From contig NZ_WQDA01000005.1 of the NCBI RefSeq assembly GCF_013032855.1, forward strand, positions 248,001 through 312,000: DNA of 64,000 bases, read 5' to 3'. The notes under the pieces are model-generated. The model was given only the letters and a program-made list of their open reading frames with translations, had not been told where the DNA came from and did not search any database. Positions 43,927 through 52,025 of this stretch are shown here, one piece after another. Positions within the stretch are counted from its first letter, which is position 1; every line of letters begins with the position of its first letter. Both the position numbers and the translations under genes were made by a program. Origin of the DNA: Ruegeria arenilitoris. Lineage in GTDB: Bacteria; Pseudomonadota; Alphaproteobacteria; Rhodobacterales; Rhodobacteraceae.

Positions 43927-44859
43927 ATGAAAATCGCCTTTCAGATGGACCCGATCGGGGCCGTGGACATCAATGCAGACAGCTCGTTCCGGCTGGCCGA
44001 AGAAGCCCAGGCCCGTGGGCACCAACTGTTTTACTACGGACCCGATCAGCTGGCCTATCAAGAGGGGCGCATCACCGCCCGCGGTCACGACATGACGGTG
44101 CAGCGGGTTGCGGACCAGCCGGCGGTTCTGGGGCCTGAGCGCGAGGTTGATCTGGCGGATTTCGATGTCGTCTGGCTGCGGCAGGACCCGCCGTTCGACA
44201 TGCACTATATCACGTCCACCCATCTGCTGGATCGGTTGCGTGGGCAGGCTCTTGTGGTGAATGATCCGTTCTGGGTGCGCAACTATCCGGAAAAACTGCT
44301 GGTTCTGGATTTTCCCGACCTGACTCCGCCCACCACGATCGCCCGCGATCTGCAGACGATCAAGGCGTTCAAGGAAAAGCACGGCGACATCATCCTCAAG
44401 CCGCTCTATGGCAATGGCGGGGCCGGCGTGTTCCGGCTGGATGCCGATGACCGCAACCTGACTTCATTGCACGAGTTGTTCACCGGTTTCTCGCGCGAGC
44501 CGCTGATCGTTCAGAAATTCCTGCCGGATGTGCGCAACGGCGACAAGCGGGTGATCCTGGTCGATGGCGAACCGGTCGGCGCGATCAACCGCGTTCCGGC
44601 CGAGGGTGAGACCCGGTCGAACATGCATGTGGGTGGCCGTCCCGAAAAGATCGGGCTGACCGACCGCGATCTTGAGATCTGCGCGGCCATCGGTCCGCTG
44701 CTGAAGGAAAAGGGCCAGATCTTTGTAGGTATCGACGTTATCGGCGACTATCTGACCGAAATCAACGTGACCTCGCCCACCGGAATCCAGGAATTGGAGC
44801 GGTTCAACGGAACCAATATCGCCGAAAAGATCTGGCAGGCGATCGAGGCCAAGGTCTAG
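43927..44859 (+). CDS. gshB: glutathione synthetase
   Basis: A 310-residue ATP-grasp enzyme that adds glycine to gamma-glutamylcysteine. The N-terminal [20 protein letters not shown], the metal and ATP loop [17 protein letters not shown], and [20 protein letters not shown] with the late [12 protein letters not shown] are diagnostic. Length is typical (about 310-318). It ends with a four-base convergent overlap with comM. The upstream genes rsmI and yraN are often its neighbours in proteobacteria. Confidence 0.97.
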   Translation: MKIAFQMDPIGAVDINADSSFRLAEEAQARGHQLFYYGPDQLAYQEGRITARGHDMTVQRVADQPAVLGPEREVDLADFDVVWLRQDPPFDMHYITSTHLLDRLRGQALVVNDPFWVRNYPEKLLVLDFPDLTPPTTIARDLQTIKAFKEKHGDIILKPLYGNGGAGVFRLDADDRNLTSLHELFTGFSREPLIVQKFLPDVRNGDKRVILVDGEPVGAINRVPAEGETRSNMHVGGRPEKIGLTDRDLEICAAIGPLLKEKGQIFVGIDVIGDYLTEINVTSPTGIQELERFNGTNIAEKIWQAIEAKV

Positions 44860-46370
44860 GCCGCAACCCGGGCGCTGATCCTATAGCTCAGCGCCTCGGC
44901 CACGTGGGGGCGACGCACATCGGGCGCGCCCTCCAGATCGGCAATGGTGCGGGCCACGCGCAGAATGCGGTGGTAGGCCCGTGCCGACAGGCCGAACCGC
45001 TCGGCCGCCTTGACCAGCAGGTCCTTGCCCTCGGCGTCAGGTGCGGCGACCTCTTCCAGCAGATTGCCCTCGATATCGGCGTTCTGGCGAATCCCGGGCG
45101 TGTCCTGAAAGCGCCGGGCCTGAACAACGCGCGCCTGTTGCACCCGCGCGGCGACGGTGGCCGAGCTGTCTCCGGATGGCGGCAGGTCGAGGTCGGTAAA
45201 GCCCACGGGCGGCACCTCGATCCGTAGATCGAACCGGTCCATCAACGGCCCCGATATGCGGCCCAGATAGTCCTCGCCGCAGATCGGCGCGCGCGAGCAG
45301 GCGCGGGACGGATCGCTGAGATATCCGCACTTGCAGGGGTTCGCCGCCGCCACCAGCATGAACCGGCAGGGGTATTTCACATGGGCGTTGGCGCGGGCGA
45401 CCATGACCTCGCCGGTCTCGATTGGCTGGCGCAGGGTTTCGAGAACCGTTCGCGGAAACTCGGGGAATTCGTCCATGAACAGCACGCCGTTGTGGGCCAG
45501 GGAAATCTCGCCAGGTTTCGCGCCCTTTCCGCCGCCCACGATCGCCGCCATCGACGCCGTGTGATGCGGTTCGCGGAACGGGCGGGTCCGGCTGATGCCG
45601 CCTTCGTCCAGCATGCCGCACAGCGATTGGATCATCGAGGTCTCGAGGGCCTCGGTGGGCGTCAACGGCGGCAATATGCCGGGCAGGCGGGCGGCGAGCA
45701 TGGATTTGCCTGACCCCGGCGTGCCGATCATTATCATGTGGTGACGGCCGGCCGCTGCGATTTCCAATGCGCGTTTTGCCCGTTCCTGCCCTTTTACGTC
45801 GCGCAGATCGCGGGTCGAGGGCTCCAACCTGACCTCGCCGGGCTGGGCGACCGGCAGGGGCGACTGGCCGGTGAAATGGCGCACGACGTCGGCTAGGGAC
45901 GTGGCCCCGATCACCTGGGTCGCGTCGACCCAGGCCGCCTCGGCACCTGACGCGCGCGGACACAGCAGCGTGCGGCCCTCGGCCGCGGCGGTCATCGCGG
46001 CGGGCAGGGCGCCGGCCACGGGCACCAATGAGCCGTCCAGTGAAAGCTCGCCCAGAGCCATGGTGCCTTCGGCGGCGTCGGCGGGCAGGATGTCGATCGC
46101 ACAGAGCAGGGCCAGCGCGATCGGCAGGTCGAAATGGCTGCCTTCTTTGGGCAGGTCAGCGGGCGACAGGTTGATCGTGATGCGTTTGGAGGGCAGCGCA
46201 ATGGCCATCGCGCTGAGCGCACTGCGCACGCGTTCGCGGGCCTCGGACACGGCCTTGTCCGGCAGGCCGACGATTGAAAAGGCGGGCAGCCCGGGGGAGA
46301 CGGCGCATTGCACCTCGACCGGGCGGGCCTCGACCCCCTGAAAGGCAACGGTATGAGCGCGGGCGACCAT
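44856..46370 (-). CDS. comM: YifB/ComM family Mg-chelatase-like AAA+ ATPase
   Basis: A 504-residue protein: N-terminal Lon-like fold ([21 protein letters not shown]), central AAA+ domain with Walker [19 protein letters not shown] (about 213-230), [13 protein letters not shown], the Walker B region [12 protein letters not shown], the zinc-like loop [20 protein letters not shown], and a C-terminal Mg-chelatase region. ComM is a branch-migration helicase that helps integrate transforming DNA. In Rhodobacterales it belongs to the competence/gene-transfer-agent recipient set. Upstream are a hairpin and a CtrA-like site. Confidence 0.95.
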   Translation of the reverse strand: MVARAHTVAFQGVEARPVEVQCAVSPGLPAFSIVGLPDKAVSEARERVRSALSAMAIALPSKRITINLSPADLPKEGSHFDLPIALALLCAIDILPADAAEGTMALGELSLDGSLVPVAGALPAAMTAAAEGRTLLCPRASGAEAAWVDATQVIGATSLADVVRHFTGQSPLPVAQPGEVRLEPSTRDLRDVKGQERAKRALEIAAAGRHHMIMIGTPGSGKSMLAARLPGILPPLTPTEALETSMIQSLCGMLDEGGISRTRPFREPHHTASMAAIVGGGKGAKPGEISLAHNGVLFMDEFPEFPRTVLETLRQPIETGEVMVARANAHVKYPCRFMLVAAANPCKCGYLSDPSRACSRAPICGEDYLGRISGPLMDRFDLRIEVPPVGFTDLDLPPSGDSSATVAARVQQARVVQARRFQDTPGIRQNADIEGNLLEEVAAPDAEGKDLLVKAAERFGLSARAYHRILRVARTIADLEGAPDVRRPHVAEALSYRISARVAA

Positions 46371-46376
46371 GGCGAT

Positions 46377-46395
46377 CCTGTTATTGATTAACAGG
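46377..46395 (-). promoter_or_regulatory. comM leader hairpin at the ribosome site
   Basis: CCTGTTA (46377-46383), TTGAT, TAACAGG (46389-46395): perfect 7-bp arms ending seven bases before the comM ATG. Read leftward, the second arm contains the AGGA that would serve as Shine-Dalgarno. Pairing would hide it. Confidence 0.5.
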
Positions 46396-46416
46396 ACCTT
46401 GCTGCCATGGCGTCGG

Positions 46417-46432
46417 TTTAGGAATGGTTAAC
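46417..46432. promoter_or_regulatory. CtrA-like site upstream of comM
   Basis: TTTA-N7-TTAAC (46417-46432), read leftward as GTTAACCATTCCTAAA. It contains the half-site TTAACCAT known from CtrA targets, with one mismatch in the other half. It lies 47 bases before the comM start, a promoter-proximal position. Confidence 0.45.
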
Positions 46433-46434
46433 GG

Positions 46435-47313
46435 TCACACCGCTTGCCGGATCATTTGCGTGAATTTCGGCCACGTTCTGGGGTCGGCCACGGTTTTGTT
46501 GCGGCAGAAGGTGTTGCAGAAGCCCCATCTTTTGCCATCCAGCTCCAGAAATGCGGTCACCGGCTTGCCGGAATAGGGGCAGCGGTCATTGACCGAAGGC
46601 CCCGCCTCAACCGCGCGGGCCGTCGAGGCCCCGCCGATCGGCCAGGGCTCGGCGTTGAGCGGCTGGTCATAGGGGAACGGGTCGTAGTCGACGGTCAGCC
46701 CCATCGCGCGCCATTGCCGAACCGCCGGGTCCGACAACAATTCCATGCAGTAGTCGTGGCTCTGCACGGACACGGGCAGACCGTAGCCGATGATCCGGGC
46801 TGCGACCGGCGTATAGAACACATCGGCCAGCGAATAGCGGCCGAACAACGGGCCGGACGTCGTGCCCGAGATCTTGCGCGCATGCGCCCACAGGGTCTCG
46901 ATCCGGGTCAGATCGGCGCGAGTTTCTCCTGACGGCTCGAACCCTTTCCAGCGGTGTTTGAGTTGCATGGGGCAGGCCGACCGCAGCGCGTGGAACCCGG
47001 CGACCATCTCGGCACACAGCCAACGGGCGGTTGCGCGGGCGGCGGCGTTCCGCGGCCAAAGCCCCGCATCGGGGTGGCGTTCGGCGAGCGTCTCGGCCAT
47101 GACGAGGCTTTCACCGACCACCGTGCCGTCGGGCAGGCGCAGCGCGGGGACCAGACGGGCCGGGGCCAGCGGCTGCATGTCCCGGGCCATCGTGCCCGAA
47201 TACAGGCCGATCATGTGGGTCGTGTAGGGCAGGCCGAATTTTTCCAGCATCAGCCATCCGCGCATGGACCAGCTTGAAAACAGGCGGTCCCCGATGAAAA
47301 GGTCATAGGTCAT
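46435..47313 (-). CDS. glutathione S-transferase fused to a YHS/TRASH-like cysteine domain
   Basis: A 292-residue protein. Residues 1-80 form the thioredoxin-like GST domain (LFSSWSMRGWLMLEKFGLPY, then PALRLPDGTVVGESLVMAE, the glutathione segment with E-S). A helical C-terminal GST domain follows to about 205. Residues about 235-290 form an added module with NDRCPYSGKPVTAFLELDG and RWGFCNTFCRNK: a C-x3-GKP and FCNxFC pattern like YHS/TRASH metal domains. The GST portion is standard; the extra module is unusual. Located between comM and cobC on the same strand with about 60-base gaps. Substrate unknown. Confidence 0.82.
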   Translation of the reverse strand: MTYDLFIGDRLFSSWSMRGWLMLEKFGLPYTTHMIGLYSGTMARDMQPLAPARLVPALRLPDGTVVGESLVMAETLAERHPDAGLWPRNAAARATARWLCAEMVAGFHALRSACPMQLKHRWKGFEPSGETRADLTRIETLWAHARKISGTTSGPLFGRYSLADVFYTPVAARIIGYGLPVSVQSHDYCMELLSDPAVRQWRAMGLTVDYDPFPYDQPLNAEPWPIGGASTARAVEAGPSVNDRCPYSGKPVTAFLELDGKRWGFCNTFCRNKTVADPRTWPKFTQMIRQAV

Positions 47314-47371
47314 GGCCCGAGGATGGCCGAACGCCCGATATCAGTAAAACGCTGAATTGTGCGCCCCGTGT

Positions 47372-47950
47372 TCACGGAAGATGATTGATCCGGCCGGCCG
47401 ACCAGGTTTTGCCGTCAAAGGCCAGTTCGGTCACCGAGAGGTTGTCGATGCGATGGGCAAAGGTCCGTTGCGCGTCCATGTCAAGGGCGCGCTGTACCTG
47501 GGTCAGGATTACGCCGAAATGGGCCACGATCACCAGATCGGCGCCTGTATGCATACCGATCAACCCGTCGATCGCCGCGTCGACCCGCGCGCGGACCGCG
47601 TTCCAGCTTTCGCCGTTGGGCGGGCGCACGTCGCCGGGGCTGTCCCAATAGGCAAAGGCCAGTTCGGGGTCTTCGGCCTCGATCTCGGCGAATGCGCGCA
47701 TCTCCCACGTGCCGAAATGGATCTCGCGCAGGTCGGGATGGTGCGGCAGCCGGCGACGCGTGCCCTGAATGGCCGTGGCCGTATCCGCGGCGCGCGACAG
47801 GTCCGACGAAATGACCAGCGCATCCTGCGGCAGGTGGTCATGCAGGCGCGCGAGGGCCGCGTGGTCGCTCAGGTCGGCGGGAATATCGGACCAGCCCACC
47901 ATCGTTTTGGCATGGGTCGGGCCGTGGCGGACGAGGTGCAACCGGGTCAC
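47372..47950 (-). CDS. cobC: histidine phosphatase family protein (CobC-like)
   Basis: A 192-residue phosphoglycerate-mutase-fold phosphatase with the RHGPT phosphohistidine motif (TRLHLVRHGPTHAK), VISSDLSRAADTA, REIHFGTWEM and DLVIVAHFGVIL with the second histidine. It overlaps the cobalamin nucleotide-loop gene cobU by four bases, so alpha-ribazole phosphatase is the likely role. Plain members of this family have other substrates. Confidence 0.8.
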   Translation of the reverse strand: MTRLHLVRHGPTHAKTMVGWSDIPADLSDHAALARLHDHLPQDALVISSDLSRAADTATAIQGTRRRLPHHPDLREIHFGTWEMRAFAEIEAEDPELAFAYWDSPGDVRPPNGESWNAVRARVDAAIDGLIGMHTGADLVIVAHFGVILTQVQRALDMDAQRTFAHRIDNLSVTELAFDGKTWSAGRINHLP

Positions 47951-48468
47951 GGCAACTGGCCTTTCAAAACCTGCGGTAGTCCCGCGATGACCTGAACCAC
48001 AAGGCCGGCTTGGGCGGCGAGGGCGATGTTCAACCGCCCCTGCGCCTCGCGGAACTTGCGGGCCAGCGCATTGTCGGGGACGATACCGTGCCCCACTTCG
48101 TTCGAGACGATAATGACCTGCGCGGGGCAGGTCCGTAGCGCGGCCAGAAGGGCGGCCTGTTCCTGTTCAAGATCGCTGTCGGCCAGCAGGTGATTGCTGA
48201 GCCACATCGTGGCGCAATCGATAAGACAGACCTGATCCCGGCTCAGCCCCGCCAGCGCCGGGCGCAGATCCATCGGGGCTTCGATCGTGGCCCAGCCGTC
48301 GCCTCTTTGGTCCACATGGCGCCTGATTTTTAGGCGCATCTCATCATCAAACACTTGTGATGTTGCCAGGTAGACGCGGGTTTTACCTGTTGAAACAACG
48401 AGTTGCTCGGCAAATGCAGATTTTCCCGATGCCGCGCCACCCAGGACAAAGGTTAAATCGGGATGCAT
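47947..48468 (-). CDS. cobU: adenosylcobinamide kinase / guanylyltransferase
   Basis: A 173-residue bifunctional enzyme of the cobalamin nucleotide loop. P-loop FVLGGAASGKSAFAEQL (about 5-21), YLATSQVFDDEMRLKIRRH with the conserved D-E and the guanylation histidine, and VIIVSNEVGHGIVPDNALAR are diagnostic. It phosphorylates adenosylcobinamide and adds GMP. The B12 made or salvaged would be needed by ecm in this window. Divergent from rpoH2. Confidence 0.95.
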   Translation of the reverse strand: MHPDLTFVLGGAASGKSAFAEQLVVSTGKTRVYLATSQVFDDEMRLKIRRHVDQRGDGWATIEAPMDLRPALAGLSRDQVCLIDCATMWLSNHLLADSDLEQEQAALLAALRTCPAQVIIVSNEVGHGIVPDNALARKFREAQGRLNIALAAQAGLVVQVIAGLPQVLKGQLP

Positions 48469-48486
48469 TTTTTACTACCTTTACAG

Positions 48487-48516
48487 TGATCCACCCGGTG
48501 CGCCCTTGCGTATCGA
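48487..48516 (+). promoter_or_regulatory. candidate RpoE (ECF11-type) promoter of rpoH2
   Basis: TGATCC at 48487-48492, 18 bases, TATCGA at 48511-48516, then 53 bases to the sigma-factor ATG. In Rhodobacter sphaeroides the rpoH2 gene is driven by the singlet-oxygen sigma factor RpoE, whose -35 element is TGATCC. The -10 element here is only a partial match. rpoE and chrR are not in the window. Confidence 0.55.
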
Positions 48517-48569
48517 CCATACGTCGGCAAGGCAAGACCGGCGGCGCCTACGACAGATGGGAGAGCTGC

Positions 48570-49448
48570 ATGGCACTGGATAACCCGAACGACTTCTCGA
48601 TGTCCCGGCAGGCTATGAAAGCCGAATTGCTGGATGCGGAAACTGAATTGCGTCTGGCTTATGCCTGGCGAGACGAGCGCGACGAACAGGCCCTTCACCG
48701 GTTGATAACGGCCTATATGCGTCTGGCCATTTCAATGGCGGCCAAGTTCAAACGCTATGGCGCGCCGATGAATGACCTGATCCAAGAGGCCGGGCTTGGC
48801 CTGATGAAGGCCGCTGACAAATTCGACCCGGATCGCGGGGTCCGCTTTTCGACCTATGCGGTGTGGTGGATCAAGGCCAGCATTCAGGATTACGTGATGC
48901 GCAACTGGTCGATGGTACGGACCGGTTCGACATCGTCCCAGAAATCCCTGTTCTTCAACATGCGGCGCGTGCAGGCCCGGCTGGAGCGCGAAGCCGCGAC
49001 CGATGGCGTCGAATTGGACCGCCATCAGCTGCACCAGATGATTGCGGCCGAGATCGGTGTACCGCTGCGCGATGTGGAAATGATGCACGGTCGGTTGGCC
49101 GGCTCAGACTTTTCGCTGAACGCCGTTCAATCGGCTGACGAGGATGGTCGCGAGTGGATCGACGCGTTGGAGGATGATCGCGAGCAGGCTGCAGAAACTG
49201 TCGAGAACAGCCACGATACCCGCCGGTTGCGGGAATGGTTGATCACGGCGATGCAAGCGCTCAACGACCGGGAACGGTTCATCGTGCGTGAGCGTAAGCT
49301 GCGTGAGCCGGCGCGCACATTGGAAAGCCTGGGTCAGGAACTGGGTTTGTCCAAGGAACGCGTGCGACAGCTCGAGGCAGCGGCGTTCGTGAAGATGCGT
49401 AAGAACCTTGAAGCTCAATCGCGCGAGGTGCAACACTTCTTCGCATGA
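48570..49448 (+). CDS. rpoH2: RNA polymerase sigma-32 family factor (RpoH2)
   Basis: A 292-residue alternative sigma factor. Region 2 spans DLIQEAGLGLMKAADKFDPDRGVRFSTYAVWWIKASIQDYVM, and the RpoH box variant QKSLFFNMRRVQ follows. Region 4 is LESLGQELGLSKERVRQLEAAAFVKMRK near the C terminus. The box and spacing fit the RpoHII group of Rhodobacterales, which acts in the singlet-oxygen and general stress response downstream of RpoE. The start ATG (MALDNPND) follows GGGAGAG; the frame is open upstream into the divergent cobU. Followed with a four-base overlap by chaN. Confidence 0.93.
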   Translation: MALDNPNDFSMSRQAMKAELLDAETELRLAYAWRDERDEQALHRLITAYMRLAISMAAKFKRYGAPMNDLIQEAGLGLMKAADKFDPDRGVRFSTYAVWWIKASIQDYVMRNWSMVRTGSTSSQKSLFFNMRRVQARLEREAATDGVELDRHQLHQMIAAEIGVPLRDVEMMHGRLAGSDFSLNAVQSADEDGREWIDALEDDREQAAETVENSHDTRRLREWLITAMQALNDRERFIVRERKLREPARTLESLGQELGLSKERVRQLEAAAFVKMRKNLEAQSREVQHFFA

Positions 49449-50269
49449 GACATCTTGCGATTCTGACGGCGGCCGTGCTGTCGCTGACATTTTTGACCCG
49501 GCCAGTTCTGGCCGGGGACCTTATTCCCGAAGATATATTGGCACAGATGAGGGACGCCGATGTCGTGATCCTTGGCGAAGTTCACGACAACCCCCTTCAT
49601 CACCTGGTCCAGACCGAAGCGATTGCGGACATCGATCCGTCTGCAATGGTCTGGGAAATGGTAACCGAGGAAGGGGCTCAGAGACTGGCGCAGACTGCCG
49701 CCTCGAACCCCGAGGAGCTGTCACGGATCCTGAGATGGGCCGAAACGGGATGGCCGCCGCTCAGCATGTATTACCCTGTTTTCCAAGCATCAGAGGCCCC
49801 GGTATACGGAGCGATGGTGCCGCGCGCGGCTGCGCGGGCTGCGATGGAACGCGGTGCCGCAACGACCCTGGGCGCGGATGCGGCGCGATATGGGTTGAAC
49901 ATTCCATTGGCGCCCGAGGATCAGGCAGCGCGCGAGGCCGAGCAATTGGCAGCGCATTGCAACGCACTTCCCGCCGAGGCCTTGCCGCAACTGGTGGCGA
50001 TCCAGCGTCTGCGCGATGCTGTTCTGACCCGGGCCATTCTGCGTGCAATTGATGAAACTGGCGGTCCGGTGGCGGTGATTACCGGAAACGGGCACGCGCG
50101 CAAGGATCAGGGCATTCCGACCTTTCTGTCGCGCCTGCGTCCGGGCCTTAAGGTCTTTGTTCTCGGTCAGGCCGAAGACGGTGTCGTGACCGGTGATTTT
50201 GACGCGGTGATTGACAGCCCTGCGGCCGAACGCGAAGACCCCTGCAAGGCCTTCGAGTCTCAGAATTAA
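49445..50269 (+). CDS. ChaN family haem-binding (lipo)protein
   Basis: A 274-residue exported protein. Signal peptide at about 1-23 (ending VLAG; no convincing lipobox). The ChaN core contains VVILGEVHDNPLHHLVQ with the GExHDN signature and MVWEMVTEEGAQRLA, and late VAVITGNGHARKDQGIP with the NGH motif. ChaN-type proteins bind haem or metals and may help iron handling. It starts in an ATGA overlap with the sigma-factor gene, so the two are translated together and are probably induced together under stress. coaBC follows 64 bases later. Confidence 0.85.
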   Translation: MRHLAILTAAVLSLTFLTRPVLAGDLIPEDILAQMRDADVVILGEVHDNPLHHLVQTEAIADIDPSAMVWEMVTEEGAQRLAQTAASNPEELSRILRWAETGWPPLSMYYPVFQASEAPVYGAMVPRAAARAAMERGAATTLGADAARYGLNIPLAPEDQAAREAEQLAAHCNALPAEALPQLVAIQRLRDAVLTRAILRAIDETGGPVAVITGNGHARKDQGIPTFLSRLRPGLKVFVLGQAEDGVVTGDFDAVIDSPAAEREDPCKAFESQN

Positions 50270-50333
50270 GCACTGGAACTCGGGACATGGGTTGCATAGT
50301 GTCGAGGCCGAGCACGACCGGGAAGGGCTGAAC

Positions 50334-51530
50334 ATGCTGGCATCCAAACGGATCCTCCTGATCCTTGGCGGTGGGATCGCGGCCTACAAATCGCTGGATC
50401 TGATCCGAAGGTTGAAGGAGCGCGGGGCGGCGGTGACCCCGGTCCTGACCCGCGCTGCCGAGGAATTCGTGACCCCCTTGTCCGTGTCTGCACTTGCCGG
50501 TGAAAAAGCTTATCGTGAACTGTTCGACCTGACGGACGAGGCCGAGATGGGACATATCCAGCTGTCACGTTCGGCTGATCTGATCGTCGTGGCCCCGGCG
50601 ACTGCGGATTTGATGGGAAAGATGGCCGGGGGTCTGGCCAATGATCTGGCATCGACCCTGTTGATGGCCACGGATACCCCTGTTTTATGTGCGCCGGCGA
50701 TGAACGTGCGGATGTGGAACCATCCGGCAACTCGCCGGAACCACAAGCAGTTGATCGCGGACGGCGTCCGGTTTGTCGGACCCAATGACGGTGACATGGC
50801 TTGTGGCGAGTTCGGTCCCGGCCGCATGTCGGAACCTCTCGAGATCGTGGCGGCGGTCGAGTCTGCCTTGTCGGATGGCCCGCTGAAGGGAAAGCGGATT
50901 CTCGTGACGTCGGGGCCGACGCATGAGCCGATTGATCCGGTTCGGTACATTGCGAACCGATCCTCGGGGGCGCAGGGGACGGCGATTGCCAACGCTTTGG
51001 CGGCCCTGGGGGCCGAAGTCGTTTTCGTAACCGGCCCCGCGGATGTGCCACCACCCCAAGGCGTCCAGGTTGTGCAGGTTGAGACTGCGCAACAAATGTC
51101 GGATGCGGTGGACGCGGCTCTGCCGGTGGATGTGGGCGTGTTTGCCGCAGCCGTGGCCGATTGGCGGATAGACGGGGCATCAGACCGCAAGTTGAAGAAA
51201 AGCCGCGATGGGATGCCTGCCCTACAATTTGCCGAGAACCCGGACATCCTCAAACGGATTTCGCATCTGGAGACCGGCCGACCCTCCTTGGTCGTGGGTT
51301 TCGCCGCTGAAACGGATGATGTGATCGCCCACGCAACCGCCAAGCGGGCGCGCAAAGGGTGCGATTGGATCCTGGCCAATGATGTCAGCCCGGTGACCGG
51401 CATCATGGGTGGGGCCGAAAATGCGGTCGTTCTGATATCGGATGCGGGTGCCGAGGAGTGGCCACGCATGGGCAAGGACGCAGTGGCCGCGCGGCTGGCG
51501 GAAAAGATCGCGGCCGCGCTGGCGCTGTGA
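50334..51530 (+). CDS. coaBC: bifunctional phosphopantothenoylcysteine decarboxylase/phosphopantothenate-cysteine ligase
   Basis: A 398-residue coenzyme A biosynthesis enzyme. The N-terminal CoaC flavoprotein domain (about 1-180) has LILGGGIAAYKSLDLIRRL, the catalytic histidine in EMGHIQLSRSADL, and PAMNVRMWNHPAT. The C-terminal CoaB domain has VTSGPTHEPIDPVRYIANRSSG and AVADWRIDGAS. It makes 4'-phosphopantetheine from 4'-phosphopantothenate in two steps. The start at ATG 50334 gives the conserved N terminus. dut follows, the usual bacterial order. Confidence 0.97.
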   Translation: MLASKRILLILGGGIAAYKSLDLIRRLKERGAAVTPVLTRAAEEFVTPLSVSALAGEKAYRELFDLTDEAEMGHIQLSRSADLIVVAPATADLMGKMAGGLANDLASTLLMATDTPVLCAPAMNVRMWNHPATRRNHKQLIADGVRFVGPNDGDMACGEFGPGRMSEPLEIVAAVESALSDGPLKGKRILVTSGPTHEPIDPVRYIANRSSGAQGTAIANALAALGAEVVFVTGPADVPPPQGVQVVQVETAQQMSDAVDAALPVDVGVFAAAVADWRIDGASDRKLKKSRDGMPALQFAENPDILKRISHLETGRPSLVVGFAAETDDVIAHATAKRARKGCDWILANDVSPVTGIMGGAENAVVLISDAGAEEWPRMGKDAVAARLAEKIAAALAL

Positions 51531-51569
51531 TGCGGTTGTTTGACAGAAGATGAAGGTTGGGATGCGCTG

Positions 51570-52025
51570 ATGGTGGCAATCCGGGTGATCCGAGAAGACG
51601 GGGCCGATCCGGCCATTGCATTGCCGTCCTATGAGACGGCCGGGGCAGCCGGCGCGGATGTGCGGGCCAACCTGCCTAATCGAGGATCGATCACCCTTCA
51701 ACCCGGTGAGCGCGCCTTGGTTCCGACCGGCCTGCGGGTAGAGATTCCGGATGGATACGAGATCCAGGTGCGTCCGCGCTCGGGACTTGCGTTGAAACAC
51801 GGGATCACGCTGCCGAACGCACCGGGCACGATCGACAGCGACTATCGCGGTCCCTTGGGGGTGATCGTGCTGAATGCGGGTCAGGAAGCCTTTGAAATCG
51901 GACATGGCGACAGAATTGCGCAGCTTGTCGTGGCCCCGGTGATCCAGGCGCGGTTCGAGATGGCGGACAGCCTGCAGGAATCGCAGCGCGGTTCCGGTGG
52001 GTTCGGATCCACGGGGCGCGCCTGA
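51570..52025 (+). CDS. dut: deoxyuridine 5'-triphosphate nucleotidohydrolase
   Basis: A 151-residue trimeric dUTPase. Its motifs are in order: AGAAGADVRA, RPRSGLALKHG, GTIDSDYRGPLGV, EIGHGDRIAQLV and the C-terminal flexible RGSGGFGSTG. It hydrolyses dUTP to dUMP, preventing uracil incorporation into DNA. The start ATG 51570 matches the family length; a TTG 30 bases upstream is in frame. It overlaps the next gene's start by one base. Confidence 0.97.
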   Translation: MVAIRVIREDGADPAIALPSYETAGAAGADVRANLPNRGSITLQPGERALVPTGLRVEIPDGYEIQVRPRSGLALKHGITLPNAPGTIDSDYRGPLGVIVLNAGQEAFEIGHGDRIAQLVVAPVIQARFEMADSLQESQRGSGGFGSTGRA

